A stretch of 64,000 nucleotides of DNA from Bathynomus jamesi (GCA_023014485.1 JAJOZX010003304.1:42501-106500); one strand, 5' to 3'; positions 22,931 to 33,173 are shown, numbered from the stretch's first letter. Notes: a model not told the origin generated them from the letters alone. Program-made: numbers and translations.

Positions 22931-23460
22931 ATATATAATATATATATCAAACTACAGTTAACCACAGTTCAAAAATGTTCCTACTGGGTAGTCAAACAAT
23001 GTATGCTGTCCATTTCCTCACCACTCTGCAAGACGGGTGCTGGTTTCGGGCATGAATCTCCTGACAGAGAAAGCGCTTTGGAGATTATCGCGTTCTTAGG
23101 AAAGGCACACGCTCTCGAGAAGTCAGATCTTGGAAGTACGAAAGGTGGGAACACTGTTGGATTGGACTGTGGTTACCTACAGTTTGAAGCTTTGTGTAAG
23201 TTACTGCGTGGCACCACGATTTTCTCTTGTTCACTACGTACTGCGGACGGGTAACTTTAATATTCTGATAGTTTCCTCCAATTTGATGTGTGCATCGCAG
23301 TGACTGAATTGCGTGGATTCTGGGGCTAGTCTATGGGCCTTGTAAACCTCAGTTCGTGCTCCCATTCATTTCTTGCGTACCAGGCGGAAATACTGCTGAA
23401 CTGTGGTTACTTGCCATATCATGTTTTGTATAAGTCACTGCGTGCCATTGTAGAGTATAT
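22931..23460. other. No gene; diverged direct repeat
   Basis: Blocks at about 23165-23220 and 23400-23455 share TGTGGTTAC and a GTGTAAGTTACTGCGTGGCA-like stretch. The 119-codon frame (22895-23254) matches no protein I know. Confidence 0.45.
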
Positions 23461-23464
23461 ATAT

Positions 23465-23600
23465 GCACCTCGGTGGTGTGGTGATTAGCATCACTGCCTA
23501 CGACTCCATCGGCCCTGGGTTCAATTTGTCGAGGGCAGGCGGCGCGCAACACACTCAGCTGTTCATCGTTCTCGTGGTTGGTAAATGAATAGGTACCATA
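23465..23600 (+). mobile_element. SINE-A first monomer, 3' truncated
   Basis: Starts CACCTCGGTGGTGTGGTGATT (A-box region), has a worn B box (GGGTTCAATTTG), then GGCGGCGCGCAA and CAGCTGTTCATC, and stops after GGTTGGTAAATGAATAGGTACC. The second tRNA-like unit is missing. Confidence 0.7.
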
Positions 23601-23604
23601 AAAA

Positions 23605-23690
23605 TCCTACAAATAAGGAGGGATGTTAAAGAGCGGGTCGAACACAGGTCGATCCTGAACATTTGTTCAAAATCAAATTAAAATAATGTG
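23605..23690 (+). mobile_element. LINE-3 3' tail fragment
   Basis: Reads RVEHRSILNICSKSN, matching the LINE-3 terminal RPILNIC at 47545 and LILNRHSK at 57740. Only the extreme 3' end is present, next to a GT/GC repeat. Confidence 0.5.
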
Positions 23691-24187
23691 TGTGTGTTGT
23701 GCGCGCGCGCGAAAATGAGCATGCGTGTGTGTACAAAAGACGTACGTATTTGAGTAGTATGGTTGCGTTTGGTGTTCTAGCAATCAAATGTATGCATTTT
23801 CAAACTCATGATCAGAAATGTCCGTTTTCTCATTGTATCAGTTTCTCGGAGACACTAGCACCGGACCGCACCTTACAACATTGAAATGTTGCACTCTTCT
23901 TCTTTTGTTTATTTCTGTGTTTGAGCCTTTTGTTGTCTCCTGCCTTTGAATTTTTCATTAATTAATCTCCTTGCATCACTTGGAATAGTCTCTTTGTTGC
24001 GTATTTGTTATTTAAGACCCTCTTTAGACTTATACCTTGAAAGAATATCTTCCACTTTTAATTCCTGTTTGGAGTATTTTACGACCTGAATATGTTATAC
24101 CACGCTTCAATAACGAAACAAGACCCTCTAAAATTAAAGGAAAGACCCTTCCAATCCCATTTCCCGTGTTAGTATCTTGTTTTGCAA

Positions 24188-24189
<2 letters not shown>
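23691..24189. other. No gene recognised
   Basis: Short GT/GC repeat at the left, then AT-rich sequence with no recognisable feature. Confidence 0.5.
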
Positions 24190-24277
<88 letters not shown>

Positions 24278-24310
24278 GTATGTACATACATATATATATG
24301 TGTGTGTGTA
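24190..24310. repeat. Compound AT/GT microsatellite
   Basis: About 50 bases of AT repeat followed by about 32 bases of GT repeat and ACAT/GT remnants. Confidence 0.95.
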
Positions 24311-24541
24311 CACGGGTTGTTATTTTTCTAATACTGACGAAGGTGCAATTTCATTGTTAAATTCCTATCTGCAACCGGAAAATTTTTAACATTCATGTCT
24401 GTTATATCAATTTTTATGGCGTCCAGTGGAGCTGTTGAAATGGTTATGTAGAATAAACGTGAAAGAGCAAAGTAAAATAAATACAACCTTTATTGGAAAG
24501 GATATATACACGATAGACTGTCGCCAAGAAACTGAAGATGG

Positions 24542-24562
24542 ACTCTCTCTCTCTCTCTCTCG

Positions 24563-24620
<58 letters not shown>
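24542..24620. repeat. CT/AT/AC compound microsatellite
   Basis: CT, then AT, then AC repeats ending exactly at the CAGGGTGAG end of the next element. Confidence 0.9.
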
Positions 24621-24624
<4 letters not shown>

Positions 24625-25258
24625 GTGAGTCACGACGAAATGTCATAATTTCAGGAGCTTATAGCTGAGGTCATTCCCAGTCAGAAACTTCATATGAACA
24701 TTGGCCCGATTCTTAACAGTTATGGAGCTATGGATGCTTGAATGTCAAGCATGCGCATTCGTGACCTTGAACTGAATTGACAGTTAGTTACCGAACCGAA
24801 CTAACTATGCAGTAGAGTGTTGTGTTTCACATCGTGCAGTTGATGTTTTGTGCTTTCAGTATGCCTTTTACGTTTTCAAATGCCGAATATGGTGTATGTT
24901 TACAGATTTTGCGATGGAAATACTACTGTTGCTGTCGCTGAATACCAGCGACGTGGGTGCGCATGAAAGAGCTGGTGTACCAGAGAAAAGTGGAAACACG
25001 AGATGCATTGCTCCGTCACATTTTGGATGCTGCAGCTCTCATAAAGGACAATCGTAATGAACTAATGCGAACTACACAAGCGATTCCCAGACGAGCCGCG
25101 ATGTGTATTGAGGCCGAGGGTAGTCATTTTGAACAGTTATTGTAAATTCATGAATAAAAACTTTAGCAGCTATTTGTTCGCTTATTCTTATTTTTAAACA
25201 TTCAAACGTCCATAGCTCCATAACCGTTAAGAATCGCACCTATGTTCGTATGAAGTTT

Positions 25259-25261
<3 letters not shown>
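24621..25261 (+). mobile_element. Internally deleted mariner-type element
   Basis: Left end CAGGGTGAGTCACGACG. Inner terminal repeat AACTTCATATGAACATTGG and CGATTCTTAACAGTTATGG are matched in complement on the right, but the outermost right end of about 65 bases is lost in an AT microsatellite. It keeps both ends of an IS630-type transposase and lacks the middle: MPFTFSNAEYG and, one frame over, MVYVYRFCDGNTTVAVAEYQ near 24890-24950, then directly KELVYQRKVETRDALLRHIL and AAMCIEAEGSHFEQLL up to 25145. Full-length relatives have about 250 catalytic residues between these blocks. It cannot encode an active enzyme. Confidence 0.8.
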
Positions 25262-25263
<2 letters not shown>

Positions 25264-25323
<60 letters not shown>

Positions 25324-25330
25324 ATGTGTG

Positions 25331-25362
<32 letters not shown>
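25264..25362. repeat. AT/GT/GTAT compound microsatellite
   Basis: AT, GT and GTAT blocks, immediately beyond the 3' end of the minus-strand RTE-like copy. Confidence 0.9.
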
Positions 25363-25363
<1 letters not shown>

Positions 25364-25384
25364 AAAGATGATGGATCTATAACT

Positions 25385-26516
25385 TCCTCAGGGAGCGCCA
25401 ACAATTGATTGCAATTTAAGCAATTTCTTACCTTTCTTACCAGGCGCCTGGTAGACCTAAAGCGGTCTGTCAGTTGGGAGCCCTCGGACGAGACTCCTCC
25501 ATACCTCACGATCTCCACACATGAAGTTCGCCCGTTGGAGACTGATTCCACACTTCTCGACAGCACTCTTGACGTTATCCATCCATCGGATCTTGGGTCT
25601 TCCAACTGGTCTTCTGTTTTGACGGGTCCATTCCAGCATTCTTCTTTGTCTTTTCCATCGGCATTCGTTGGACATGCCCGGACCATCTCAGTTGGTTCCT
25701 GTTAATATTCTCATTAACTGAAGTTACACCCAATCGCCTTCTTACTTCAATGTTCTTTTTTTTATCTAATCTACTTACTCCCCTTATCAATCTCAGGACC
25801 CTCATTTCAGCTGCTTGCAGTTTTCCCCTCGTCCTTGTGGTTAGGGCCCAAGTCTCGCTGCCGTACAGTAAGATTGGTTTCAATATTGTTGAGTATATAT
25901 GCGTCTTTACCGTTTAGGGATGTTTTGATCTTTCAATAGGGGGCACAGGAAGGAAACATTTCTGCTATATTTAGCAATTTTTTCATTCACCTCTGCATCC
26001 ATACCCGCATCATTTACTATCACACTACCAAGGTATTTAAATGTGTCCGTCTTTTTCATTTCCCTTCCCCTAACAAAGATTCCATCCTCGTTCGCTCCCC
26101 TCGTTACCACCATATATTCAGTTTTATCATAATTCAGTTTCAGTCCATACTCCCTCAATCTCTCATCCCACCTCTGCATAATTCTCTCCAGGGATTGTGC
26201 TGTGTTAGACCCAACAGCCACATTATCAGCATATCCAAAAATTTCTATTTCCTCTTCAATTTCCTCAGTTATGTGTTCCATAACCCTGTTGATGTAGGCA
26301 ATAAATAAAATGGGTGACAGAACACTCCCTTGTTTAATTAATTAACTCCTGTACTTACATCAAACCACTCCTCCGATCCCACCACCCTGCTCTGGGAGTC
26401 CCTATAGGTGCTCATTACTGCTCTCAGAAGCTTGGGTGGCGCACACTCACTCAAAACCACCCACAGCTTCTCCCTGGGCACACTATCAAATGCCTTCTCC
26501 AGATCCAAAAAACATA
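25385..26516 (-). pseudogene. RTE-like LINE fragment
   Basis: Minus-strand reading gives ICFLDLEKAFDSVPREKLW (reverse transcriptase motif A) at about 26466-26516, QGSVLSPILFIAYINRVMEH near 26300, then FGYADNVAVGS, where the usual YADD box has Asn for the second Asp, and KLNYDKTEYMVV. After a gap comes LYGSETWALTTRTRGKLQAA and RNQLRWSGHVQRMPME, then in another frame GRPKIRWMDNV near 25600. This C-terminal wording is typical of RTE/BovB-type elements. The N-terminal endonuclease is absent, and an in-frame stop near 26340 plus frameshifts kill it. Confidence 0.75.
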
Positions 26517-26521
26517 TGAAG

Positions 26522-27775
26522 CAATATCATCATTAAAATTGGAGGGAGTAAATCTGTACCACAAGGATCAGTTTTAGGTCTACTGTATTCATAATCACGT
26601 TAACCGATATAGACAATGTAGAAATCGGTAATATTACAGTAACATCCTTTGCCGATAATACAAAAATTAGCAGAAAAATTAGAAACTCGGATGATATAGA
26701 ATCCTTACAAGCAGAAACAAACAAAATATATTGTTGGTCAGAAGATAACAGCATGATAGTTAATACGGAAAATTTTCAGCTCTTAATTAATATACGAAAA
26801 AAAATGAGGAAATAAAAATAATGGCCTGTTATGCCCCCAATGAAAAAGATATCCAGAGAATCTGAAGAGAAAAAGATTCGACTTAATAATGACCGATGAT
26901 GCGAAATTTAAGACACGAAACAAGATAGCTATGAACAAAGCAAAAGGAATGAATAACTGTACAGATACTGAGAACCTTTAAAAGAAAGGAACAAGAATAT
27001 AATAATTTCATTGCTGGAATATTGCTCATTCTCAATGAGGATATTCTTAATGTCCCCATATAATAAAAAAAGAAATTAGTTAGTTGGAAGGAATTCGAAA
27101 CAATTTCACAACTAAGATCAATGCTGCAAAGACTACATTACTGGGAAAGATTGCGCAAATTTAATCTATATTCACTGGAGAGAATATACGCATGTAAAAT
27201 GATAGAAAAACTAGTACCTAGCCTCAAACTGAACAACATAATTATCCAAACACTGGAAGACAGGAAATGCAGAATGTGAAGGTCCAATACCAAAAGTTTG
27301 ACAAAGAACATCCTTAACACTGAAGGAAAATAGCTTTATCGTCAAAGGACCAAAACTATTTAACCAGTTACCAAAATAAATGCAAAAAACTTTTTTTTTT
27401 CTACGTGAAGGTCAAAATATGATGATAAAAACCCACTCTAATAGACAGTTTATTTCCACAACAGTTTCGATGCCCACTGGCATCCTCTTCGGGTGGATAC
27501 AGAAAAACGAAGATGATGCCAGTGGGCATCGAAACTGTTGTGGAAATAAACTGTCCATTAGAGTGGGTTTTTATTATCACAGTTACCAAAAGAAATAAGA
27601 AATGTAAGTGATGCTCGTGTGGAAATCTTCAGAAGACTAGAGGCCTGGCTCGGGACAATCCCAGATTAGCCGGATGTACCTGGCTATGTGAGAGGGAGAC
27701 TTCAAGAAAGCACTTCTCTCCTTCACCAAACCACTCCGGAGGTAGGGCTACGAGCCTATTTACCTCGCCAAACGA
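26522..27775 (+). pseudogene. LINE-3 copy, decayed and split by a foldback
   Basis: Begins abruptly at the 5' end of the RTE fragment with SVPQGSVLG, then SFADNTKISRKIRNSDDIES and IYCWSEDNSMIVN (reverse transcriptase catalytic region with FADN for FADD). Later LQRLHYWERLRKFNLYSLER and LVPSLKLNN match the C-terminus of the copy at 8825. The sequence CAGTTACCAAAA occurs on both sides of the insertion at 27414-27580, after which EIRN and EIFRRLEAWLGTIPD continue. Many stops. Confidence 0.7.
27414..27580. mobile_element. Foldback with paired hammerhead-like motifs, inserted in LINE-3
   Basis: Two inverted arms of about 75 bp share AAAACCCACTCTAATAGAC and CAACAGTTTCGATGCCCAC with their complements. 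Each arm read outward has GAAGA, a GATGCC/GGCATC hairpin and GAAAC. On the minus strand the core reads CCGAAGAG, one base from CUGANGA, and GAAA lies at 27465-27468. Flanking direct repeats CAGTTACCAAAA (about 12 bp) in the split LINE look like a target-site duplication. Confidence 0.6.
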
Positions 27776-28036
27776 AATTGTTGTTTTTTTACATATAATT
27801 AGGTGAGGAGTAATATAAAGAAACTCTATTTCTTTATTTGAATGAAAGTTAGCACTGAAGGGGAATAGTATGCCTACTATATTATGATGATGTTAAATAC
27901 CTTCAAATATTAACTATTTATACGAAACCAAAAAAATTATTTCATAATTGCTTATGTATTAAAGCAAATTTTTTTGCTCCCAAAACACGTTAGATAAATT
28001 GTTGACTATGATGTCATACCATTTAAATTTTTAGGG

Positions 28037-28600
28037 CTAGCTAAACAGGGCCCTACGGGCCTATTTAGCTAGATCTGCGGTGCTGGGGCCTTCGGGGCCC
28101 AGTAATTAAGGGGGGTCTGGAGTACAGATATGATAACAGTTGCAGCATAGATATATAACAGTTGCCGGCCCCCCAATTACTTGGGGTTCAGTTATTTGGT
28201 CAATAAAACTATAGTCCTGAAAATCTTAAGCTTCACAAATCTTGACACAGTGAAGCTTAAGATTTTCATAGCTGCGTTCTTTTCTATAGTTTTATCACGG
28301 TACTAGGGCCTGCGCGCCCAGTAATTGGTGTTGGGGGGGTGGAATAGTCACACACATATTTTCGTTCATTACTTATCACCCCCATCCACCATTCGAAGTT
28401 TGGTCGAAATCGGCTCAGAAACGTAAAAGTTTTTTCTGCGGACAGACGGACAAACAGACTGAACCTCTGGTCCACTCCGGAGAGGGCGATCGGTTACCTG
28501 CGTGCCGCCGGCTTGCTCGATCAGGGTGGGCTGATCGGCTAACCAACAACAACAGACAGACAGACACACATTTTCGGTGAATTATAGTAGTAATATATTC
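28037..28600 (-). mobile_element. Helitron-like element (3' end at left)
   Basis: Read on the minus strand it ends with the hairpin GGCCC-GTA-GGGCC, then CTGTTT and AGCTAG, resembling the hairpin plus CTAG terminus of Helitrons. The opposite end near 28600 reads TTACTACTATAATTC, followed by TCTG repeats, like 5' ends of this class. The base after CTAG is C and not the expected T, so the exact terminus is unsure. Its end sequence is shared with the plus-strand copy at 28840-29297. Confidence 0.5.
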
Positions 28601-28640
28601 CGAGCCATATGATTAATTATTCATAATTTCCCATAACTTT

Positions 28641-28803
28641 AATTGAGCCCTCCTAGGAAGAAGTGGCTAAGCGACAAACGTAAAAAACGCCAGAAAAAGC
28701 AGTTAATGTGTACCAATTTGAAAGTTGACATAACTTTTGAAAATATTTTGTATTTCTCGCGTTTTTTACTCGTCGCTTAGCCACTTCCTAGGAGGGCCTT
28801 AAT
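28641..28803. mobile_element. Short palindromic MITE
   Basis: Terminal inverted repeat CCCTCCTAGGAAG, AAGTGGCTAAGCGAC and AAAAAACGC on the left, with complements on the right. TTAAT occurs just outside each end and may be the target duplication. 163 bp, no coding. Confidence 0.65.
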
Positions 28804-28839
28804 TATAAGTAATCAAAGGACCACACGTATTCTTCGTAA

Positions 28840-29297
28840 TCTTCTATACTATAAACAGACAGTCTTGTCCGTCCGTCCGTCTGTAGACACCATGTATTTA
28901 CTATTAAGCGATTCTGAACGTAGAAATAAATGCGCTTTGCTTTGTTTCAACTTTTTACTGTAACACGTTAAGATTTTCATTGCTTGTTACAATGGGTTCG
29001 GATGTGAAGCTTAAAATTTTCATTGCTGCGTTCTTTTTTATAGTTTTATTGACCGAATAATTGACCCCCCAATTACTGAGGGTTCAATTATTCGGTCAAT
29101 AAAATTATAGAAAAGAACGCAGCAATGAAAATCTTAAGCTTCACATCCAAACTCATTGTATCAAGATTTGTGAAGTTTAAGATTTTCATGGCTGCGTTCT
29201 TATGACCGAAAACTATTGACTCCCCAGTAATTGGGGGGCCGAAGGCCCCAGCACCGCAGGTCTAGCAAAATGGGCCCGTAGGGCCCACTTTTGCTAG
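28840..29297 (+). mobile_element. Helitron-like element
   Basis: Starts TCTTCTATACTATAAAC after an A, contains GTCCGTCCGTCCGTCTG, and ends with the hairpin GGGCCC-GTA-GGGCCC (29272-29286), ACTTTTG, then CTAG (29294-29297) followed by T. Helitrons insert between A and T, start with TC and end with a hairpin plus CTRR, so this fits well. A large inner palindrome (about 28990-29150) centres on CCCCCCAATTACTGAGGG. No helicase is encoded. Confidence 0.6.
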
Positions 29298-29418
29298 TAA
29301 TATATAAAAAGAGAGCCGAAAAATAGACGATGTTCTAACAGGGTTTTTTTCCACATGGTTTTAACATGGTCTGTTTTATTTCTAAAAAAAGTACTTAACT
29401 AGATAATGAGGCTGATTA

Positions 29419-30433
29419 CACTGCCCAACAAAAAAAAGAATTTTTTGCTGCTGATTTAATTCTAAGACCTGTTTCTGGATAATATTGATGTGCTGATTTA
29501 AAAAATCACCTTAGATTTTGTCCATCACATCAGGTTTTCGTGCAATGCAATATGCCTATTTTGGGTGATCCATGAAGGGCGCTTATCAAAATTGATGATT
29601 TTGAGACCTGTTAACAGCTATTTTGCTGTTAAAATTTTATCTGTGGAATACGCAAATCTGTGCATTAAAATCTAAAGGTCATGTACAACATATTAAAATC
29701 TTGGGTATCTGTGATTTCCCCAGGTGTGAGCGTGACGTCATGATCTGAGAGAGATTTCCCATTGGCGGAGTGAGAGCAGCCGGTTCCGCTAGTGACGTTA
29801 CTTGTAAACTTTCAGCAGTTGGGTTGCAACATGAGCATTAAAGTTCACTATCTCAAGAGTCATCTGGATAAATTTCCAGAAAATCTTGATGTTAGTGAAG
29901 AGCAAGGTGAAAGGTTCCACCAAGATATCAAAGTGATGGAAGAACGATACCAAGGAAGATGGGATACCCATATGATGGCTGACTACTGCTGGAGCCTGCA
30001 AAGAGATTGTCTTGACATCTCTCATTCTAGGAAGTCCTATAAGAGAAAATTTATCAGCACTGAAAAGTAAGAAAACAAGAAAAAGACAGTTAAGAAAACT
30101 GGTCCCGTGCTTGCTTTAATATGGATTCATTTTTTGCTTATTTAAACACTTTTAATCACTTTGTGTCAATATTACCATTGTATATTAAAGTTCACTCCCT
30201 GCACAATTGTTTACTTTTCCATGCTGATTCTGAGTATGTAAAAACTTATTTTTTGAAAAGAAAAAAAATTGGGCATAACCCTGCCAAAATGCGATATCTC
30301 CAAAATATCCGTATTTGATTGCTCGAAAATCTGACGTGATGGCAAAAACTAAGGTGATTTTTGAAATCAGCACACCAAAGTTACCTAAAAACAGGTGTTA
30401 GAATTAAATCAGCAAAATTGGTGTTGGGCAGTG
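29419..30433 (+). mobile_element. CACTA-like DNA transposon, non-autonomous
   Basis: Terminal inverted repeats of about 95 bp begin CACTGCCCAACA on the left and, in complement, CACTGCCCAACACC on the right. They share GCTGATTTAATTCTAA, TGTGCTGATTT and AAAATCACCTTAG. TTA lies directly outside both ends (29416-29418 and 30434-30436), a 3-bp target duplication. CACTG ends with a 3-bp duplication are the mark of EnSpm/CACTA elements. One conserved-looking frame lies inside at 29792-30070. Confidence 0.75.
29792..30070 (+). CDS. Conserved-looking 92-codon transposon ORF, function unknown
   Basis: The peptide carries MSIKVHYLKSHLDKFPENL, EEQGERFHQDIKVMEERYQG and MMADYCWSLQRDC, then a basic KSYKRKF end. 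I have seen very similar wording in uncharacterised arthropod proteins and believe it is the C-terminal part of a transposon-encoded protein, but cannot name a domain. There is no signal peptide or membrane segment. A pyrimidine-rich stretch ending TTTCAG just upstream (about 29808-29813) could be a splice acceptor, making the first residues non-coding. It sits inside a CACTA-like element, so it may be the last exon of its transposase or a companion protein. Confidence 0.5.
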   Translation: MTLLVNFQQLGCNMSIKVHYLKSHLDKFPENLDVSEEQGERFHQDIKVMEERYQGRWDTHMMADYCWSLQRDCLDISHSRKSYKRKFISTEK

Positions 30434-30692
30434 TTATCTAATTAATCTTATATTAATATAATAACTAGATAAATAATTATGTTAATACATATAAAAATTG
30501 ATACATGGTAGATATAGGGTAGAGGTATATGGAAAGTTTAACAGGTTTAACTTTTAACCATTCAAATGTTCCTCACGGAGGTCAAGCTTGTACAGTATAA
30601 CTTTAATTTAATTAGTTTATTTATTATTCATTTATCTTTTGCTGTGATATAGGATATAAATATTTCTTTTTTAATGGGTATAGTTACAGACA

Positions 30693-31450
30693 GGGGTCTA
30701 AAAAGTACTAAAATATGTTACTCCAGTACAAGCACTTTATATAAAAGTTACTCGAGTTACAAGTAAAAGTATCCATCCTGAAATTTACTTAGTGTAAAAA
30801 AGTATCTACCGAATAAAGTACTCGAGTAACAAAAGTAAAAAGTACTCGCCTACAGTTCTCGCAAATCATACTGGTACATTTATGTTGTGGGACATGACTT
30901 TGAGGTCTTTAAAGAAAACGCTGTAACTACATAAATTAATTATCAGTGATGTAAGATTTATCTTTTTTAGGTATCTACAACACATTTGTTGTATATAATT
31001 GATTACTGCGGTATCTAGAACTATGCTTAAGGTTTAATAAGTCAACTCGTGCATGAACTTGTTACAACTGTCATACCAGTAATGAATATTGCGCAAATCT
31101 TATTGTTTCTTAATAAATTATATAAGGAATTAAAAAAAAACACTTATATACATACAACCATTAAAACCAACTATATTACGCACAAAATTTCTTATTAAAT
31201 TTTAAAAGCAACTTATTTTCGAAGTTGCCACAGTCAAGCTGATTTAAAATACCGCGCACAACTTGCGTTTTGACTGGCTGGCGGTTGCCACAAATTCGAG
31301 TTTCAAGAATAGTAACCAAATGGATAAAATGAATTGTATACTCTAGTAAAAGTACAAGTAATTCTCCTAAAAATTACTTAGAGTAAAAGTACTTGAAAAT
31401 ATAAATACTTTTTAAAAGTAGATACTAGAAAAAGTAATTACTTCATTACC
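30693..31450. mobile_element. Possible hAT-like foldback rich in AGTAC motifs
   Basis: Both ends are built from short repeats such as AGTAAAAGTACTT, TTACTCGAG and AAATTACTTAGAGTAAAAG in opposite orientations. This resembles animal non-autonomous hAT elements with subterminal repeats. No exact ends or duplication were found. The centre has no coding. Confidence 0.4.
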
Positions 31451-32260
31451 TTTATCTATATATATATATATATAATATAATATATAAATTATTCTCGAAA
31501 CAAAATTAATTTTTTAAACTCTGACAAAGTGACGTATTGCACCCTGTATAAACACGACTGTATCACCAGCAAAGAATAATAGGTATAAATAACAAGGTTT
31601 TTTATATGAACGTTTTCGTTCTCAACTATGTGCACTATTCCTTATTTATAAATATGAAATTGTATTTCAGTTTATTGCTACCACTAGTACTAGTGGTAGT
31701 AATAGTGTAAAATACATAGTAGTAGTTAGAAAGTAGTTAAAAATAGTTAAAAAACGGGGTAACTCTTGTTTTAATTTATATAATAATAGATTGAGTGGCC
31801 CCGTTCATGCTCTGTTGTTTAAACGGGTATCTTTGTCATCCAAAAAAGAGCAATAACGTTATCTGATGCTGATTTCCTTGATCACTCTAGTGCATTATTT
31901 AAAGAGCTAAAACCTACTAAAGCTCATTCATGTAATCAAACTGGCACATTTATTTATGAGCGTAAGAACAAAATCATTAATTTACAATGGGTAAATAGAT
32001 ATTTTGTAACTCAAGAAATCCACTCGTATCAGACCAGAAATAGATCAAAGCATGTTATACCTCAATTTAGATTGTCTTCATCTCAAAAACTATCCATTTT
32101 CGTTGGATTGAAACTATGGAATGACTTAAATGCCGATATAAAAAATATTGTGAATGTAAATTTGTTTAAAACCAAGTTGAAATTTCGCTTAATAATGGCA
32201 TACTAACAAAAATCTAGGATTAATGTCCATTACTATTGTTTATTAATTTCTCGTGTGTAA

Positions 32261-32747
32261 TCTATACTATAATAAGAGAGCCGTCTGTCTGTCTGTCTGT
32301 CTGTCTGTCACACTTTCAGCGTGTGTGCGTGCGTGCGTGTGTGTGTTTCAGCGTGTGTGCGTGCGTGCGTTGTGTGTTTCAGCGTTGTTGTGTGTGTGTG
32401 TGTGTGTGTGTGTGTTCCAGCCACAGCTCCAAAGTGAAAGCAGTTACAAACATAAAACTTCACACACATTGATTAGGTCCCGAGGTTGTGCACCTGGGTG
32501 TTGAATGCCCGGTTAGGTCAACTGTACGCCCTTGACGATTGGTTAGGTTAGGTTAGGTTAAGCTTTAACGAAAATATCACGACTCAACCTAACCAACCTA
32601 ACCTAACCTAACCATTCAATTAACCTAGCTAATAACAGCCTTCGAACTACAAAAAATATTCCGGCCCTCTACTTGGATATGTTTTACTACCCGCACGTAG
32701 GGCGGGTCTTTAGCTAACCGTCAGCGAAGCGACGGGTATTGTACTAG
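32261..32747 (+). mobile_element. Non-autonomous Helitron
   Basis: Begins TCTATACTATAATAAGAG after an A and ends CTAG (32744-32747) before a T. Upstream of the CTAG is the hairpin CCGTC-AGCGAAGC-GACGG (32718-32735). TCTATACTA starts, TCTG repeats and GCGAAGCGACGGG ends are well known in arthropod Helitrons. Inside are TCTG and GT repeats and a palindromic block with TTAGG tracts (32509-32612). The insertion interrupts the 3' untranslated region of LINE-5. No Rep/helicase is encoded. Confidence 0.75.
32509..32612. repeat. TTAGG-containing palindromic block inside the Helitron
   Basis: GGTTAGGTCAACTGTACGCC and CTTGACGATTGGTTAGG are followed by four TTAGG units, AACGAAAATATCACGAC and an inverted run of CCTAA units. 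The same core occurs at 38694-38884 and 49370-49487. Confidence 0.7.
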
Positions 32748-33117
32748 TCTAATATAAAAACACATTTCTTGGGATTGTTCAGTTCTTCTCTCTCATGTAT
32801 ATTAATGATTTCTTTGTATGGTATTGGTATAATGTCTTCAATGGTGACCTTGCATTTGTCATATCAATAATGATGATTTAAGATTAATACATACTTTAAC
32901 TATTAATAATACTTATTTACTTACTTATTTATTTATTATTAATTAATAATAACTGGCTGTTTAATTGTAATAAGAGCCCAGTAAAGCCTAAAGCTTTTAA
33001 AGGGCCAAATGAAATAAAATAAATAGTCGAGCTTCACAATTATTTACGTCATTGTAAATTGTAAAACCAACGTATTTATTGCATTATTAATAAAGGTTAT
33101 TCAATTCAATTCAAACG

Positions 33118-33172
<55 letters not shown>
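33118..33172. repeat. (GT)n microsatellite
   Basis: About 55 bases of GT repeat next to the LINE-5 tail. Confidence 0.95.

Positions 33173-33173
<1 letters not shown>

Larger units (their letters stand above)
31795..33118 (+). pseudogene. LINE-5 3' end, 5' truncated, split by a Helitron
   Basis: One frame reads IFVIQKRAITLSDADFLDHS, then YERKNKIINLQWVNRYFVTQ, YQTRNRSKHVIPQFRLSSSQ and KLWNDLNADIKNIVNVNLF, ending at a stop near 32206. These are the C-terminal residues of an L2/CR1-type pol protein. The 3' untranslated region continues after the Helitron (32261-32747) and ends AATAAAGGTTATTCAATTC at about 33110, a LINE-style tail, followed by a GT microsatellite. Catalytic domains are absent. 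Confidence 0.7.

Noticed and set aside
31540..31560. Right end of another mariner-type MITE (CACCCTGTATA)
   Set aside because: No matching inverted end was found to the left, so it may be chance or a lone remnant.
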